The notes under the pieces are model-generated. The model was not told where the DNA came from and ran no database searches. It worked only from the letters and a program-made list of their open reading frames with translations. A DNA stretch of 64,000 bases. It comes from Microbacterium halimionae. GTDB lineage: Bacteria > Actinomycetota > Actinomycetes > Actinomycetales > Microbacteriaceae. The DNA lies in contig NZ_JAAOZB010000002.1 of NCBI RefSeq assembly GCF_011761265.1, positions 248,001 through 312,000 of the forward strand, given 5' to 3'. Position numbers and translations under genes: made by a program. The first letter of the stretch is position 1; each line of letters begins with the position of its first letter. Positions 18,273-26,990 of the stretch are shown in pieces.

Positions 18273-19360
18273 TGAACGAACAATTCGCGGAACTTTCTGG
18301 CGTGGTTATTGACGAGATCGGTGTAGCGCACCTCGGGTCCCCGCTGCGGGAGCAGCGGTTGCTCGCCGACGGTAGTGCTGTTGTGCCGCTCTCGGGTCGA
18401 TCGGTGCTCGCTGTGACAGGTGAGGACCGCCTCACATGGCTCGATTCCATTTCGTCACAGGCACTCGGCGTTTTGGCGCCGGACGGCAGCTCTGAGACCC
18501 TCATTCTTGGTCCGAACGGACACGTGGAGTACGCGGCATCCGTCTATGACGACGGTGAGACGACGTGGCTCATTGTCGACGCGCAGGGCGCTGAGGGACT
18601 GCTCACATGGCTTACCCGGATGCGATTCCGCCTACGGGTCGCACCGCGCGACGCTAGCGCGGAATATTCCGTTGTCGGCGGCACGCCAGAAGCTCTCGAA
18701 GCTGTCGCACCGAATGCTCCGATGTGGCGCGATGGGTGGCCAGATGTCGCCCCCGGCGGCCACGGCTACGCCGTTGTCGATAACCATCCCGGTTCGGAAT
18801 ACTCGTGGGCCGAGGCTCTGTTCAACCCGGATGAAATGTCGCAGCTCGCCCGTCGAGCGGCCGACGGAGAGATCGCGCTCGCGGGCTACATTGCGGCTGA
18901 CGCACTGCGCCTCGCCGCGTGGCGGCCACGCCTTCGCGACATCGACGACCGCACTTTGCCCCACGAAGTCGATTGGCTTCGCACAGCTGTTCACCTCAGC
19001 AAGGGCTGCTACCGCGGTCAAGAAACCGTCGCGAAGGTGCACAACCTGGGGCATCCCCCACGGCGAATCGTGATGCTTCATCTTGACGGGAGCGACAGCG
19101 TGCTCCCGGCACGCGACGCCGAAGTATTCAACGGAGATACCTCCCTCGGAACCGTGTGGGCTGCGGCTTTGCACTACGAAGACGGGCCGATCGCACTCGC
19201 GATGCTCAAGCGCAATGCTCCGGTTGAGGGCGTTGTGCAGGTAGAGACTTCCGACGGGCGAATCGCCGCAACGATCGAAACCATCGTGCCGCCGGAGGCG
19301 GGAGCCGCAGCTAACGTGCCGCGTTTGCCGCGACTGTCGCGGCGCGCTGCGGTGCGGTGA
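18272..19360 (+). CDS. ygfZ: YgfZ/GcvT-domain folate-binding protein
   Basis: YgfZ is a folate-dependent protein that helps make or repair iron-sulfur enzymes. The diagnostic motif KGCYRGQETVAKVHN, with its essential cysteine, lies near residues 245-259 of 362. The N-terminal GcvT-like fold is intact. It is coupled to the upstream nitrobindin-like gene and its last codons overlap the GTG of the next gene (GTGA). A glycine-cleavage T-protein is ruled out by the KGCYxGQE motif and the absence of gcvH or gcvP. Confidence 0.9.
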   Translation: MNEQFAELSGVVIDEIGVAHLGSPLREQRLLADGSAVVPLSGRSVLAVTGEDRLTWLDSISSQALGVLAPDGSSETLILGPNGHVEYAASVYDDGETTWLIVDAQGAEGLLTWLTRMRFRLRVAPRDASAEYSVVGGTPEALEAVAPNAPMWRDGWPDVAPGGHGYAVVDNHPGSEYSWAEALFNPDEMSQLARRAADGEIALAGYIAADALRLAAWRPRLRDIDDRTLPHEVDWLRTAVHLSKGCYRGQETVAKVHNLGHPPRRIVMLHLDGSDSVLPARDAEVFNGDTSLGTVWAAALHYEDGPIALAMLKRNAPVEGVVQVETSDGRIAATIETIVPPEAGAAANVPRLPRLSRRAAVR

Positions 19361-20469
19361 GCGGCGACGACGACCCGTCACCGCTGACGGCGCCGATTCC
19401 TACCGGATGGCGCACACGTTGGGATGTTCGACCTCGACTTTCGCGCGTGCGCTGGTCGGCCGGCGCGATTCTTCAAATTGTCGTAGCTGTGACGGCTGCT
19501 GTCGCTGTCGCGCGGTGGGGCTTTGGGCACGCGACGCCCCTTCTCGCCGCGACCGTGACGATTTCGAGCCTCGGCCTTGTGCGAGACGCCCGCCCCATCC
19601 GAGTTCTCGAAACTGTTGCCGGGATGCTGGTGGGCATCCTGATCGCGGAGCTTCTTGTCATTACGCTCGGCATAGGGTGGTGGCAGCTCGCTCTTTCCCT
19701 GTCACTTGCGATGGCCGCGGCACGCTTTCTCGCGACGGCACCCGGCTTCACGATGGCCGCCGCAACTCAGGCTGCGATCGTCATGATCTTGCCGATCGAC
19801 GTGCCCTTCGTGCGACTTCTTGATGGCGCCATCGGGGGAGCCGCCGCGCTCGCGGTCACCGCTCTTATTCCGCGCAACACCCGCCGAGCCGAACTCGCCG
19901 ATGCCGACAGCGTCTTCTCGGGTTTTGACGACGCTGTGGCGACGGTGGTGCAGGCGTTACGCCGTGGCGATCGAATGCGCGCGGATCGAGCGCTCCAGAA
20001 AGCCCGCGCTTTGAGTACCCGCATCGATGCGTGGACGGCGTCGCTCGAATCTAGTCTCGCGATCGCACGTATCTCACCGATTCTGGCGCGCACCAAGCCG
20101 GAGCTTCTCCGCCATGAACGTGTGCGTTCCGCGATGGATCTTTCGGTACGAAACCTCCGAGTGATCGCGAGGCGTGCGCTCTATGTCGAAGACGACGGCG
20201 CCAAACGTCCACTCATCGCCGACGTTATCGCTGAAATTCAGCGTGGCGCGACGCTCATCCATCTCTCGCTTTCTGACATTTCCTACGAGCCATTGGCGCG
20301 CGAGTCGCTCCGCGCTGTTGCTGTGCGGCTTGATCCCGGAGCGATGCTGCCGGATGCTGCGCCGAGCGATCAGAACCTGATCCTTTCGCTCCGGCCCCTT
20401 GTGGTAGATCTCCTCACTGCCGCCGGTATGCCCGGGGAACAGGCGAGAAGCTCGGTACCACGACTCTGA
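19357..20469 (+). CDS. FUSC-family membrane protein
   Basis: This 370-residue protein has about five or six hydrophobic segments (residues 28-165) followed by a long cytoplasmic helical region rich in Arg and Asp. The pattern matches fusaric-acid-resistance/aromatic-acid-exporter-like proteins with a single membrane half, which presumably dimerise. The substrate is not predictable. GTG at 19357 overlaps the ygfZ stop, so it is translationally coupled and the third gene of this small operon. Confidence 0.78.
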   Translation: MSGDDDPSPLTAPIPTGWRTRWDVRPRLSRVRWSAGAILQIVVAVTAAVAVARWGFGHATPLLAATVTISSLGLVRDARPIRVLETVAGMLVGILIAELLVITLGIGWWQLALSLSLAMAAARFLATAPGFTMAAATQAAIVMILPIDVPFVRLLDGAIGGAAALAVTALIPRNTRRAELADADSVFSGFDDAVATVVQALRRGDRMRADRALQKARALSTRIDAWTASLESSLAIARISPILARTKPELLRHERVRSAMDLSVRNLRVIARRALYVEDDGAKRPLIADVIAEIQRGATLIHLSLSDISYEPLARESLRAVAVRLDPGAMLPDAAPSDQNLILSLRPLVVDLLTAAGMPGEQARSSVPRL

Positions 20470-20517
20470 GTCGGCGCACCCGGCACAGCGCGGCCTCGTC
20501 GGGGTAGGTCCGCTCGG

Positions 20518-20529
20518 TATCATTGGGGT
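20518..20529 (+). promoter_or_regulatory. -10 box for leaderless gpmA
   Basis: TATCAT at 20518-20523 is followed by six bases and the gpmA ATG at 20530. No Shine-Dalgarno is present. Confidence 0.55.
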
Positions 20530-21279
20530 ATGACTGCGCCATACACGCTGATCCTCCTCCGCCACGGGCAGAGCGAATGGAACGAACTCAATCTCTTCAC
20601 CGGGTGGGTGGATGTGCGACTCACCGAACAGGGGCGCGCCGAAGCCGCTCGCGGTGGCAAGCTCCTTGCCGAAGCGGGTCTTTTGCCTGACGTCCTGCAC
20701 ACCTCGGTGCTCAGCCGTGCGATCCAGACCGCGAATATCGCGCTCGATGCGGCCGACCGCCTCTGGATTCCCGTGAAGCGCTCCTGGCGCCTCAATGAGC
20801 GCCACTACGGTGCGCTCCAGGGCAAAGACAAGGCTCAGACGCTCGAAGAATTCGGTCAGGAGCAGTTCATGCTCTGGCGTCGTTCCTTCGACGTGCCGCC
20901 CCCCGAGCTCGCTGACGACAGCGAATTCAGCCAGATGAACGATCCTCGCTATGCCGGCATTGATGGTGACGTTCCCCGCACCGAATCGCTCAAGCTGGTC
21001 ATCGATCGCATGCTCCCGTACTGGTCGAGTGAGATCGTTCCCGACCTCACGGCGGGCAAGACGGTACTCGTCACAGCTCACGGCAACTCACTGCGCGGTG
21101 TCGTGAAGCACCTCGAGGGCATCAGCGATGCTGATATTGCCGAGCTCAACATTCCCACCGGAATTCCGCTCGTCTATCGCCTCGACGCCGACCTCAAGCC
21201 GCTTGGCCCGGGCGAATACCTCGATCCCGAAGCCGCAGCCGCAGGTGCCGCGGCTGTCGCGTCGCAGGGCAAGAAGTAA
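20530..21279 (+). CDS. gpmA: 2,3-bisphosphoglycerate-dependent phosphoglycerate mutase
   Basis: GpmA interconverts 3- and 2-phosphoglycerate in glycolysis. The catalytic histidine is in [10 protein letters not shown] near residue 11; [12 protein letters not shown] contributes substrate contacts, and the second active-site histidine is in [16 protein letters not shown]. Length (249 aa) is typical. The Ala-rich C-terminal tail is normal in actinobacteria. It is followed by a strong palindromic terminator shared with phoU. GpmA lies beside senX3-regX3 in many actinobacteria, and that order is preserved here. Confidence 0.97.
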   Translation: MTAPYTLILLRHGQSEWNELNLFTGWVDVRLTEQGRAEAARGGKLLAEAGLLPDVLHTSVLSRAIQTANIALDAADRLWIPVKRSWRLNERHYGALQGKDKAQTLEEFGQEQFMLWRRSFDVPPPELADDSEFSQMNDPRYAGIDGDVPRTESLKLVIDRMLPYWSSEIVPDLTAGKTVLVTAHGNSLRGVVKHLEGISDADIAELNIPTGIPLVYRLDADLKPLGPGEYLDPEAAAAGAAAVASQGKK

Positions 21280-21291
21280 GCCCAGCACGTA

Positions 21292-21333
21292 CGAAGAAGG
21301 AGCGGATGCCACGTGGCATCCGCTCCTTCTTCG
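21292..21333. terminator. Bidirectional terminator between gpmA and phoU
   Basis: A perfect 21-bp inverted repeat with no spacer (arms 21292-21312 and 21313-21333, centred on CCACGTGG) separates the convergent gpmA and phoU. AGAAGG and CCTTCT at the ends give pyrimidine-rich 3' sides in both directions. Confidence 0.85.
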
Positions 21334-21346
21334 TTTATCTCAGCGC

Positions 21347-22012
21347 TTACGCGTCGTCTGCTACCGGCACCCAGTCACCGGTGGCGAGGTAGACGATCTT
21401 CTTCGACACCGACACCGCGTGGTCGCCGAAGCGCTCGAGGTAGCGGCTTGCGAGGGTCGCATCGACGGTGGCAGCAGCTTCGCCGCGCCATGAGTCGCTC
21501 AACACCTTCTCGAAGACGCTGATGTGAAGCTCGTCGAGCTTGTCGTCAGCGTTACGAATTTCTTCGGCGAGCTCGACGTCACGCGTACGAAGCAACTCGG
21601 CGAGCTTGTTTGCGAGCTCAACGTCAAGCTCACCCATCTTGGTGAACGTGCCCTTGAGGCCCTTCGGGATGGCCCGATCGGGGAAGCGCATACGCGTCAA
21701 CTGTGCGATGTGCTCGGCGATGTCACCCATACGCTCGAGCGATGCGCTGATGCGCAATGCTGAGACGACAACGCGGAGGTCGCTTGCCACGGGCTGTTGG
21801 CGAGCGAGAATATCGATTGCGAGCTCATCGAGCGCAACCGTCTTCTCGTCGATCACAGGGTCATTTTCGATGACTTCTTCGGCGAGCGCTACATCACTCG
21901 TTCCGAATGATTGGGTCGCCTTGGCCATGGCTTCTGCCACAAGCTCAGCGATCTCAATGAGTCGATCTTGCACATCTGCCAGCGATTGCTGAAAAACCTC
22001 GCGCATCGACAT
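21347..22012 (-). CDS. phoU: Phosphate-signalling regulator PhoU
   Basis: PhoU relays the state of the Pst transporter to the SenX3-type kinase and restrains the Pho response. The 221-residue protein consists of two three-helix bundles, each with the family's metal-binding acidic motif (the DEKTVALDELAIDILARQQ region and its repeat, DDKLDELHISVFEKVL). It is transcribed away from senX3, as in Mycobacterium and Streptomyces, and ends at the shared terminator with gpmA. Confidence 0.95.
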   Translation of the reverse strand: MSMREVFQQSLADVQDRLIEIAELVAEAMAKATQSFGTSDVALAEEVIENDPVIDEKTVALDELAIDILARQQPVASDLRVVVSALRISASLERMGDIAEHIAQLTRMRFPDRAIPKGLKGTFTKMGELDVELANKLAELLRTRDVELAEEIRNADDKLDELHISVFEKVLSDSWRGEAAATVDATLASRYLERFGDHAVSVSKKIVYLATGDWVPVADDA

Positions 22013-22155
22013 TCCTTCCTGGCGGGGATAAGCGTTCGAACCGGCCTCGGCGATTCTCGCGAGTGAAGGTTAACGAACGGTGCCGCGAGAGTGAATAGTA
22101 GCTGGCCTGGGCGCATCTGCCTCAATCCGGTTCGGGAGCTATGTTCGGCGCCGTC

Positions 22156-22167
22156 TAATCTGGAGAA
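22156..22167 (+). promoter_or_regulatory. -10 box for senX3
   Basis: TAATCT at 22156-22161 is followed by six bases and the senX3 ATG. A GGAGAA also sits in that gap, so a very short leader cannot be excluded. The phoU-senX3 gap (22013-22167) has a degenerate GTGAA-type repeat that could be a weak PHO box, but I would not call it. Confidence 0.45.
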
Positions 22168-23367
22168 ATGGAAACGACGCAGCTCGCGCTGCTCGCCCTG
22201 TTTCTCGGGGTGGCTATTGGCGGGTCCGCCGCGCTCGTTGTCGTGATTGCGTTTCGTGCGCGTGATCGACAGCTCGCCGAGGCATCCATTGACGTACCCG
22301 ACGGGGTACGCGACGTTCTAGCGGGCATGGATGATGCGGCCATCGTGGTCGATGCATCCGGTACGGTCCGTGCAGCATCCGTTGCTGCGGGTGGCTTCGG
22401 GATGAACGTCGGCGAGGCGATCAGCGATGAGCAGCTGCGAACTCTCGCGCGTGCTGCGCGTGCAATCGATACCCCGGGGGCCGCAACGCTGACTCTCAAA
22501 CGGGCGCTCGCTCCCGCCGAGCCGCGTCTCGTCTCTGCGCGGGCGATTGCGATTACGGGCCGACTCGTGCTCATCGTGGTGCGCGACATCACAGAGCGTG
22601 AACGCGTCGAACAGATGCGGCGTGACTTCGTCGCCAACACGAGCCACGAGCTCAAGACACCCGTCGGTGCTGTGAGCTTGTTGTCTGAGGCCATCGAATC
22701 TGCGGCCGATGATCCTGAGCAGGTGCGAATTTTCGCACGCCGGCTCAACGCGGAAGCTTCGCGGTTGTCGTCGTTGACATCTCGCATCATGAATCTCTCG
22801 CGACTTCAGGCGGCCGACGAACTCGCGAACGTGCGGGACGTATCTGTCGATGAGATCGTCACGGGCGCGATGGATGCCCACATGTTGCAGGCGGACGTTG
22901 CTGGGGTCGAGATTGCCCGTGGGGGCACGCGCGGGTTGTACGTGCGCGGTGACGCACAGATCCTCAGCGAAGCACTAGGAAACCTCGTCGCGAACGCAAT
23001 TGCATACTCTCCGCGCTCTTCTCGAGTCGGGGTAGGCGTCAAGCTCGACGGCGATGCCGTCGAGATCTCAGTCACTGACCGGGGCATCGGCATGAGTGAT
23101 GCCGAGCAAGAGCGGGTATTCGAACGCTTCTATCGTGCCGATCAAGCCCGCTCACGACGCACCGGCGGCACAGGGCTTGGGCTTTCGATCGTGAAGCACG
23201 CTGTGCAACGGCACGGCGGAGAGGTGCGACTCTGGTCGCGGCCAGGCAAGGGCTCGACCTTCACGATCAGCTTGCCGAGTGCAAAAACACCTGATGACAT
23301 CCCGGAGCCGCGTAAGGCCCGGAAGAAGAAGACTAAAGTTCAGTCCACGAATGGAGCTTCATTATGA
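22168..23367 (+). CDS. senX3: Sensor histidine kinase SenX3
   Basis: SenX3 phosphorylates RegX3 when phosphate is scarce. The 399-residue protein has a single N-terminal membrane helix (about residues 6-28), a degenerate PAS-like domain (45-140), then the kinase core: H-box FVANTSHELKTPVGAV with the phosphorylated histidine near residue 161, N-box NLVANAIAYSP, DRGIGM and GGTGLGLSIVKHAV. The C-terminus is lysine-rich. Its stop overlaps the regX3 start (ATGA). The neighbouring phoU and gpmA confirm the assignment over other kinases. Confidence 0.95.
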   Translation: METTQLALLALFLGVAIGGSAALVVVIAFRARDRQLAEASIDVPDGVRDVLAGMDDAAIVVDASGTVRAASVAAGGFGMNVGEAISDEQLRTLARAARAIDTPGAATLTLKRALAPAEPRLVSARAIAITGRLVLIVVRDITERERVEQMRRDFVANTSHELKTPVGAVSLLSEAIESAADDPEQVRIFARRLNAEASRLSSLTSRIMNLSRLQAADELANVRDVSVDEIVTGAMDAHMLQADVAGVEIARGGTRGLYVRGDAQILSEALGNLVANAIAYSPRSSRVGVGVKLDGDAVEISVTDRGIGMSDAEQERVFERFYRADQARSRRTGGTGLGLSIVKHAVQRHGGEVRLWSRPGKGSTFTISLPSAKTPDDIPEPRKARKKKTKVQSTNGASL

Positions 23368-24047
23368 CCCGCGTGCTCATTGTCGAGGACGAGCCGGATC
23401 TTGCCGATCCGCTCGCATATTTGTTGCGTCGCGAGGGCTTTGAAACCGAGATCGCGGAGGATGGCGCCGCAGCGCTTACAGCGTTCCGTGAGCGCGGCGC
23501 CGACATCGTCTTGCTCGATCTGATGCTCCCCGGTATGCCGGGCACTGAGGTGTGCCGACAACTGCGCACCACATCGAGCGTGCCTGTCATCATGCTGACC
23601 GCGAAGGACTCCGAAGTCGACATCGTCGTTGGGCTCGAGCTCGGAGCAGACGACTACGTGACGAAGCCCTACTCGGCGCGTGAGCTTCTCGCGCGCATGC
23701 GTGCGGTTCTGCGTCGGTTTGCAAGCGCTGATGCTGATCTTGATGAGCACGTGCTGAGCGGTGGCCGCGTGTCGCTGGATATCGACCGGCACACAGTCGC
23801 TGTCGGTGGCGGCGAGATCAGCATGCCTTTGAAAGAATTCGAACTCCTCGAAGTATTGATGCGTAATGCCGGCCGAGTGCTCACCCGCGGACAGCTCATC
23901 GATCGCGTGTGGGGGACTGACTACTTCGGCGACACGAAGACCCTCGACGTGCACATCAAACGCATTCGTTCGCGAATTGAAGAGCACCCGAGCCGACCGA
24001 GCATGCTCGTCACAGTGCGAGGGCTGGGCTACCGCTTCGAGGCGTGA
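23364..24047 (+). CDS. regX3: Response regulator RegX3 (OmpR/PhoP family)
   Basis: RegX3 activates phosphate-starvation genes through PHO boxes. The 227-residue protein has an intact receiver (EDEP acidic pair, phospho-acceptor Asp in VLLDLMLPGMPG, conserved Lys in YVTKPYS) and a winged-helix DNA-binding domain ending in TVRGLGYRFE. It is coupled to senX3 by a 4-bp overlap. The predicted targets in this window are pstS (strong PHO box) and possibly ppk. Confidence 0.95.
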   Translation: MTRVLIVEDEPDLADPLAYLLRREGFETEIAEDGAAALTAFRERGADIVLLDLMLPGMPGTEVCRQLRTTSSVPVIMLTAKDSEVDIVVGLELGADDYVTKPYSARELLARMRAVLRRFASADADLDEHVLSGGRVSLDIDRHTVAVGGGEISMPLKEFELLEVLMRNAGRVLTRGQLIDRVWGTDYFGDTKTLDVHIKRIRSRIEEHPSRPSMLVTVRGLGYRFEA

Positions 24048-24051
24048 TGCA

Positions 24052-24095
24052 ACGAAAAACCGCGGGGCGCATCGGCGCCCCGCGGTTTTTCGTTG
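24052..24095. terminator. Bidirectional terminator between regX3 and the lpqE-like gene
   Basis: Perfect 20-bp arms (24052-24071 and 24076-24095) enclose a 4-base loop, ATCG. The stem has a GC core (CCGCGGGGCGC) with AAAAA on the left and TTTTT on the right, so it works on both strands. Confidence 0.92.
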
Positions 24096-24104
24096 ACCCG
24101 TGGT

Positions 24105-24581
24105 TTACGGCACGAGGTCAGAAAGGTACGAAAGGTCGCCGTTGAGAACGGGGATGTCGACAGTGGCTCCGGTCGATGTGCCCGACTGGAACGTGATCGG
24201 AAGCGTCGCGCCAGCTGCCGTGTCGAGGTCGGTGAGTAGCAGTGGAGGAGTGTCTTCGTTGCCCAAGCTCACATTGGCGCCAGCGGGAATACGGAGCCGC
24301 TGGACGTTGGAACTCGCAGCGTCGCCGATGTCAAGCGTCACCGTCTGAGTTTCGTCTGACGTGTTGATGAGGGCTGCGACGAGGTTGCCCTCGGTGCCTT
24401 CTTCGTTCGTGACGATCAAGACGTTACGAATCTGGACCGGTCCGCTCTCGTTCGGAATGTTGATGCCATCCGAGGGCGAGTAGGGGACCGTCGTCGATAC
24501 CGGCGTGATCAAGCTGCACCCGGTCGTTCCGACTAGGACAGCAGCGCTCACGACGAGCGACGCGATGAGGCGCGATTTCAC
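24105..24581 (-). CDS. LpqE-like lipoprotein
   Basis: Starting at the GTG at 24581, which has GGAGG six bases upstream, gives 158 residues with a basic n-region (KSR), a hydrophobic core and a lipobox (LVGTTGC). The mature domain is a beta-rich region (residues about 45-158) without catalytic motifs. Position divergent from carD matches mycobacterial lpqE beside carD. The role is unknown; the fold may be immunoglobulin- or DUF4352-like. An in-frame upstream reading to 24740 would remove the signal peptide from the N-terminus and overlap the carD start. Confidence 0.75.
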   Translation of the reverse strand: MKSRLIASLVVSAAVLVGTTGCSLITPVSTTVPYSPSDGINIPNESGPVQIRNVLIVTNEEGTEGNLVAALINTSDETQTVTLDIGDAASSNVQRLRIPAGANVSLGNEDTPPLLLTDLDTAAGATLPITFQSGTSTGATVDIPVLNGDLSYLSDLVP

Positions 24582-24738
24582 GGTTCCTCCCACAGTGACT
24601 GAAAGCTTCTTTAGCATTCTATGGGGTAGCGCACGCACCCGCCGAGCGGCAGAAGGTACTCCGTGCCGGTCAGCGGCGGCATACCTTAGCGCACAAAGCC
24701 CTGTGGTATCCTTGAGGTTGCCGAAAGGACATAACTCC

Positions 24739-25221
24739 ATGCTTTTTGAGGTTGGCGAAACAGTCGTTTACCCCCATCACGGGGCAGCAACCATTGCCGA
24801 AGTGAAGACCCGGACGGTCAGAGGCGAAGAGAAAATCTATCTCAAGCTCCGAGTCACCCAGGGCGATCTAACGATTGAGGTCCCGGCCGATAATGTCGAT
24901 CTCGTCGGTGTACGAGATGTGATTGGCAAAGAAGGACTCGAGCGCGTTTTTGATGTTCTCCGCGCTCCCTTTACCGAAGAACCGACCAACTGGTCGCGTC
25001 GGTACAAGGCGAACTTGGAAAAACTCGCATCGGGCGATGTCATCAAAGTCAGCGAGGTCGTTCGTGACCTGTGGCGTCGAGACCAGGATCGTGGCCTGTC
25101 GGCGGGCGAGAAGCGCATGCTTGCAAAGGCGCGCCAGATCTTGATCTCTGAGCTTGCATTGGCTGAGAAGACCGACGAGGAGCGCGCTGGCGTTGTTCTC
25201 GACGAGGTGCTTGCGAGCTAG
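24739..25221 (+). CDS. carD: RNA polymerase-binding transcription factor CarD
   Basis: CarD binds the RNA polymerase beta subunit and stabilises open complexes at rRNA and other promoters. The 160-residue protein has the TRCF-like RNAP-interacting domain at the N-terminus ([23 protein letters not shown]) and a helical C-terminal DNA-binding part with the conserved tryptophan in NWSRRYKAN (about residue 86). Start ATG at 24739 follows the AAAGGA. A TATCCT at 24708-24713 is a plausible -10. It leads into ispDF 30 bases downstream, as in many actinobacteria. Confidence 0.97.
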   Translation: MLFEVGETVVYPHHGAATIAEVKTRTVRGEEKIYLKLRVTQGDLTIEVPADNVDLVGVRDVIGKEGLERVFDVLRAPFTEEPTNWSRRYKANLEKLASGDVIKVSEVVRDLWRRDQDRGLSAGEKRMLAKARQILISELALAEKTDEERAGVVLDEVLAS

Positions 25222-25250
25222 CGCTCGCTGCACAGCGAGAGACACCAGGG

Positions 25251-26441
25251 GTGGCAATTAGCCCCGTGCCACGAATAGCCGTGATCGTGGTCGCTGCGGG
25301 GTCGGGAACACGACTGTCAGCGGGCGCGCCCAAGGCTTTTGTAGGTCTTGATGAGCACACGATTCTTTGGCACGCCCTTCAGAGTGTGGTGCGTGCGCCC
25401 GCTGCGCAAGTCATCGTCGTCGCGCCCGCCGACCGAGTGGGTGACGCCCAGACCGACGTCCGCGAAGTGGCCGGCGACCGTGCCGATCTCATCTCTGTCG
25501 TTGCGGGCGGTGCGACGCGGCAGGCATCAGTCAATGCGGGTCGACTGGCCGTATGGCCCGACGTTGAAATCGTGCTCGTCCATGACGCTGCGCGCGCACT
25601 GACTCCACCTGAAGTGTTTGCTCGAGTGATCGGAGCGGTAGAGGGCGGAGCTGCGGCCGCGATACCGACGCTTCCTGTGATCGACACCATCAAGCGTGTT
25701 GACGGTGAACGCATCGTCGGGGTCGTAGACCGGTCAGAGTTGGCGGCAGCGCAAACACCTCAGGGGTTCGCGCGTCTCATCTTCGATGCCGCATACGAGT
25801 CATCTGATGTCGAGTTCACTGACGACGCCGCGCTGATCGCAGAATCCGGCCACGATGTCGTCTCGGTCGCTGGGGACACCCTGGCTTTTAAGATCACAAC
25901 ACCGCCTGATCTCGATCGAGCGCGACACCTTGTTTCACCCGCGCTGGCAGTACCAGCGCGGAGTTCCGCTGGACCGCGAATTGGCGTTGGTACCGACGTC
26001 CACGCCTTCGCGGGCGACGGCACGCTGTGGCTCGCAGGCCTCGAATGGCCGGGTGAGGCCCCGCTCTCGGGCCATTCCGACGGCGACGCTGTTGCGCACG
26101 CGATCGTTGACGCACTGCTCTCCGCCGCAGGGCTTGGCGATATCGGCACTCACTTCGGGGTAGACCGCCCCGAGTTCTCCGGTGCACACGCTGATGCATT
26201 CTTGGCACGTACTCGAGAGCTTCTGCTCGCCGAGGGATGGCGCATCGGCAACGTCTCGGTACAGGTTCAAGCGGTACGACCGAGATTTTCCGTGCGACGC
26301 GTTGAAGCTGAGGCAGCATTGTCAGCGGCACTGGGTGGCGCATCGGTTTCAGTCTCGGCGACAACCACCGATGGATTGGGGTTTACCGGCCGTGGCGAAG
26401 GTGTCGCTGCTACTGCTGTCGCATTCCTGCTACCTGCATAG
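25251..26441 (+). CDS. ispDF: Bifunctional IspD-IspF (MEP pathway)
   Basis: This 396-residue fusion carries 2-C-methyl-D-erythritol 4-phosphate cytidylyltransferase (residues 7-235; [14 protein letters not shown] nucleotide-binding loop and [11 protein letters not shown]) and 2-C-methyl-D-erythritol 2,4-cyclodiphosphate synthase (240-396; GVGTDVHAF and [19 protein letters not shown], the zinc site). The two enzymes act in non-mevalonate isoprenoid synthesis; fusion is common in Microbacteriaceae. It starts with GTG at 25251; GTG at 25269 is an alternative. It lies downstream of carD. Confidence 0.95.
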   Translation: MAISPVPRIAVIVVAAGSGTRLSAGAPKAFVGLDEHTILWHALQSVVRAPAAQVIVVAPADRVGDAQTDVREVAGDRADLISVVAGGATRQASVNAGRLAVWPDVEIVLVHDAARALTPPEVFARVIGAVEGGAAAAIPTLPVIDTIKRVDGERIVGVVDRSELAAAQTPQGFARLIFDAAYESSDVEFTDDAALIAESGHDVVSVAGDTLAFKITTPPDLDRARHLVSPALAVPARSSAGPRIGVGTDVHAFAGDGTLWLAGLEWPGEAPLSGHSDGDAVAHAIVDALLSAAGLGDIGTHFGVDRPEFSGAHADAFLARTRELLLAEGWRIGNVSVQVQAVRPRFSVRRVEAEAALSAALGGASVSVSATTTDGLGFTGRGEGVAATAVAFLLPA

Positions 26442-26444
26442 CTC

Positions 26445-26954
26445 TCACAACTGCGCCGTCATGTAACGCGAATGCGGATCTTCGGCGTAGCCATCGAAGG
26501 GGCCGCATTCGATGAAGCCTTCGCTCGCGTAGAGCTTTGTCGCAGGCATGAACGCGGGTGCAGTTCCCGTTTCGAGCCACAGCGATGACATCCCCGCCTC
26601 TCTCGCGGCGGCAACGATGTGACGAAGCAATGCGCGTCCCACGCCGCTGCCGAGAAATCGGTCATCGACGCGCATGGACTTGATTTCGCCGCGATCTGCG
26701 TCGAGTGTCTTGAGCGCTCCGATTCCGGCAATTGAGTCATCGATCCACGCCGACCAGAAGGTGACGGCGGGATGCCGCAGCTGGTCGACGTCTAAGGCAT
26801 GGCAACTGTCTGCGGGAGACGTCGCGTGCATCGACGCCAAATGGGAGCGAACGAGCGCGCGGACATCGTTGCCGGAAAGATCGTCGGTGCGGATCTCAAT
26901 CTGTGACACGGTTCTCGCTGCTTTCTCCTGTGCTTTTCCATGCTGATGACTCAT
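26445..26954 (-). CDS. GNAT-family N-acetyltransferase
   Basis: This acetyltransferase has the acetyl-CoA motif A region RVDDRFLGSGVGRALL and conserved blocks (GALKTLDADRGEIKSMRV, LETGTAPAFMPATKLY, GFIECGPFDGY) that place it in the YsnE-like subgroup of GNAT enzymes. The substrate is unknown. The start is uncertain: ATG at 26954 (169 aa) or GTG at 26909 (154 aa), where the conserved domain begins. It converges with ispDF and diverges from cysS. Confidence 0.82.
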   Translation of the reverse strand: MSHQHGKAQEKAARTVSQIEIRTDDLSGNDVRALVRSHLASMHATSPADSCHALDVDQLRHPAVTFWSAWIDDSIAGIGALKTLDADRGEIKSMRVDDRFLGSGVGRALLRHIVAAAREAGMSSLWLETGTAPAFMPATKLYASEGFIECGPFDGYAEDPHSRYMTAQL

Positions 26955-26978
26955 CAGCAACGGGCAGAGCGACGCCGG

Positions 26979-26990
26979 TAGGCTGGTGAA
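26979..26990 (+). promoter_or_regulatory. -10 box for leaderless cysS
   Basis: TAGGCT at 26979-26984 is followed by exactly six bases and the GTG at 26991. Confidence 0.55.

Noticed and set aside
20074..21081. 335-residue open frame on the minus strand
   Set aside because: It covers the end of the FUSC gene and most of gpmA in antisense; both have strong family motifs.
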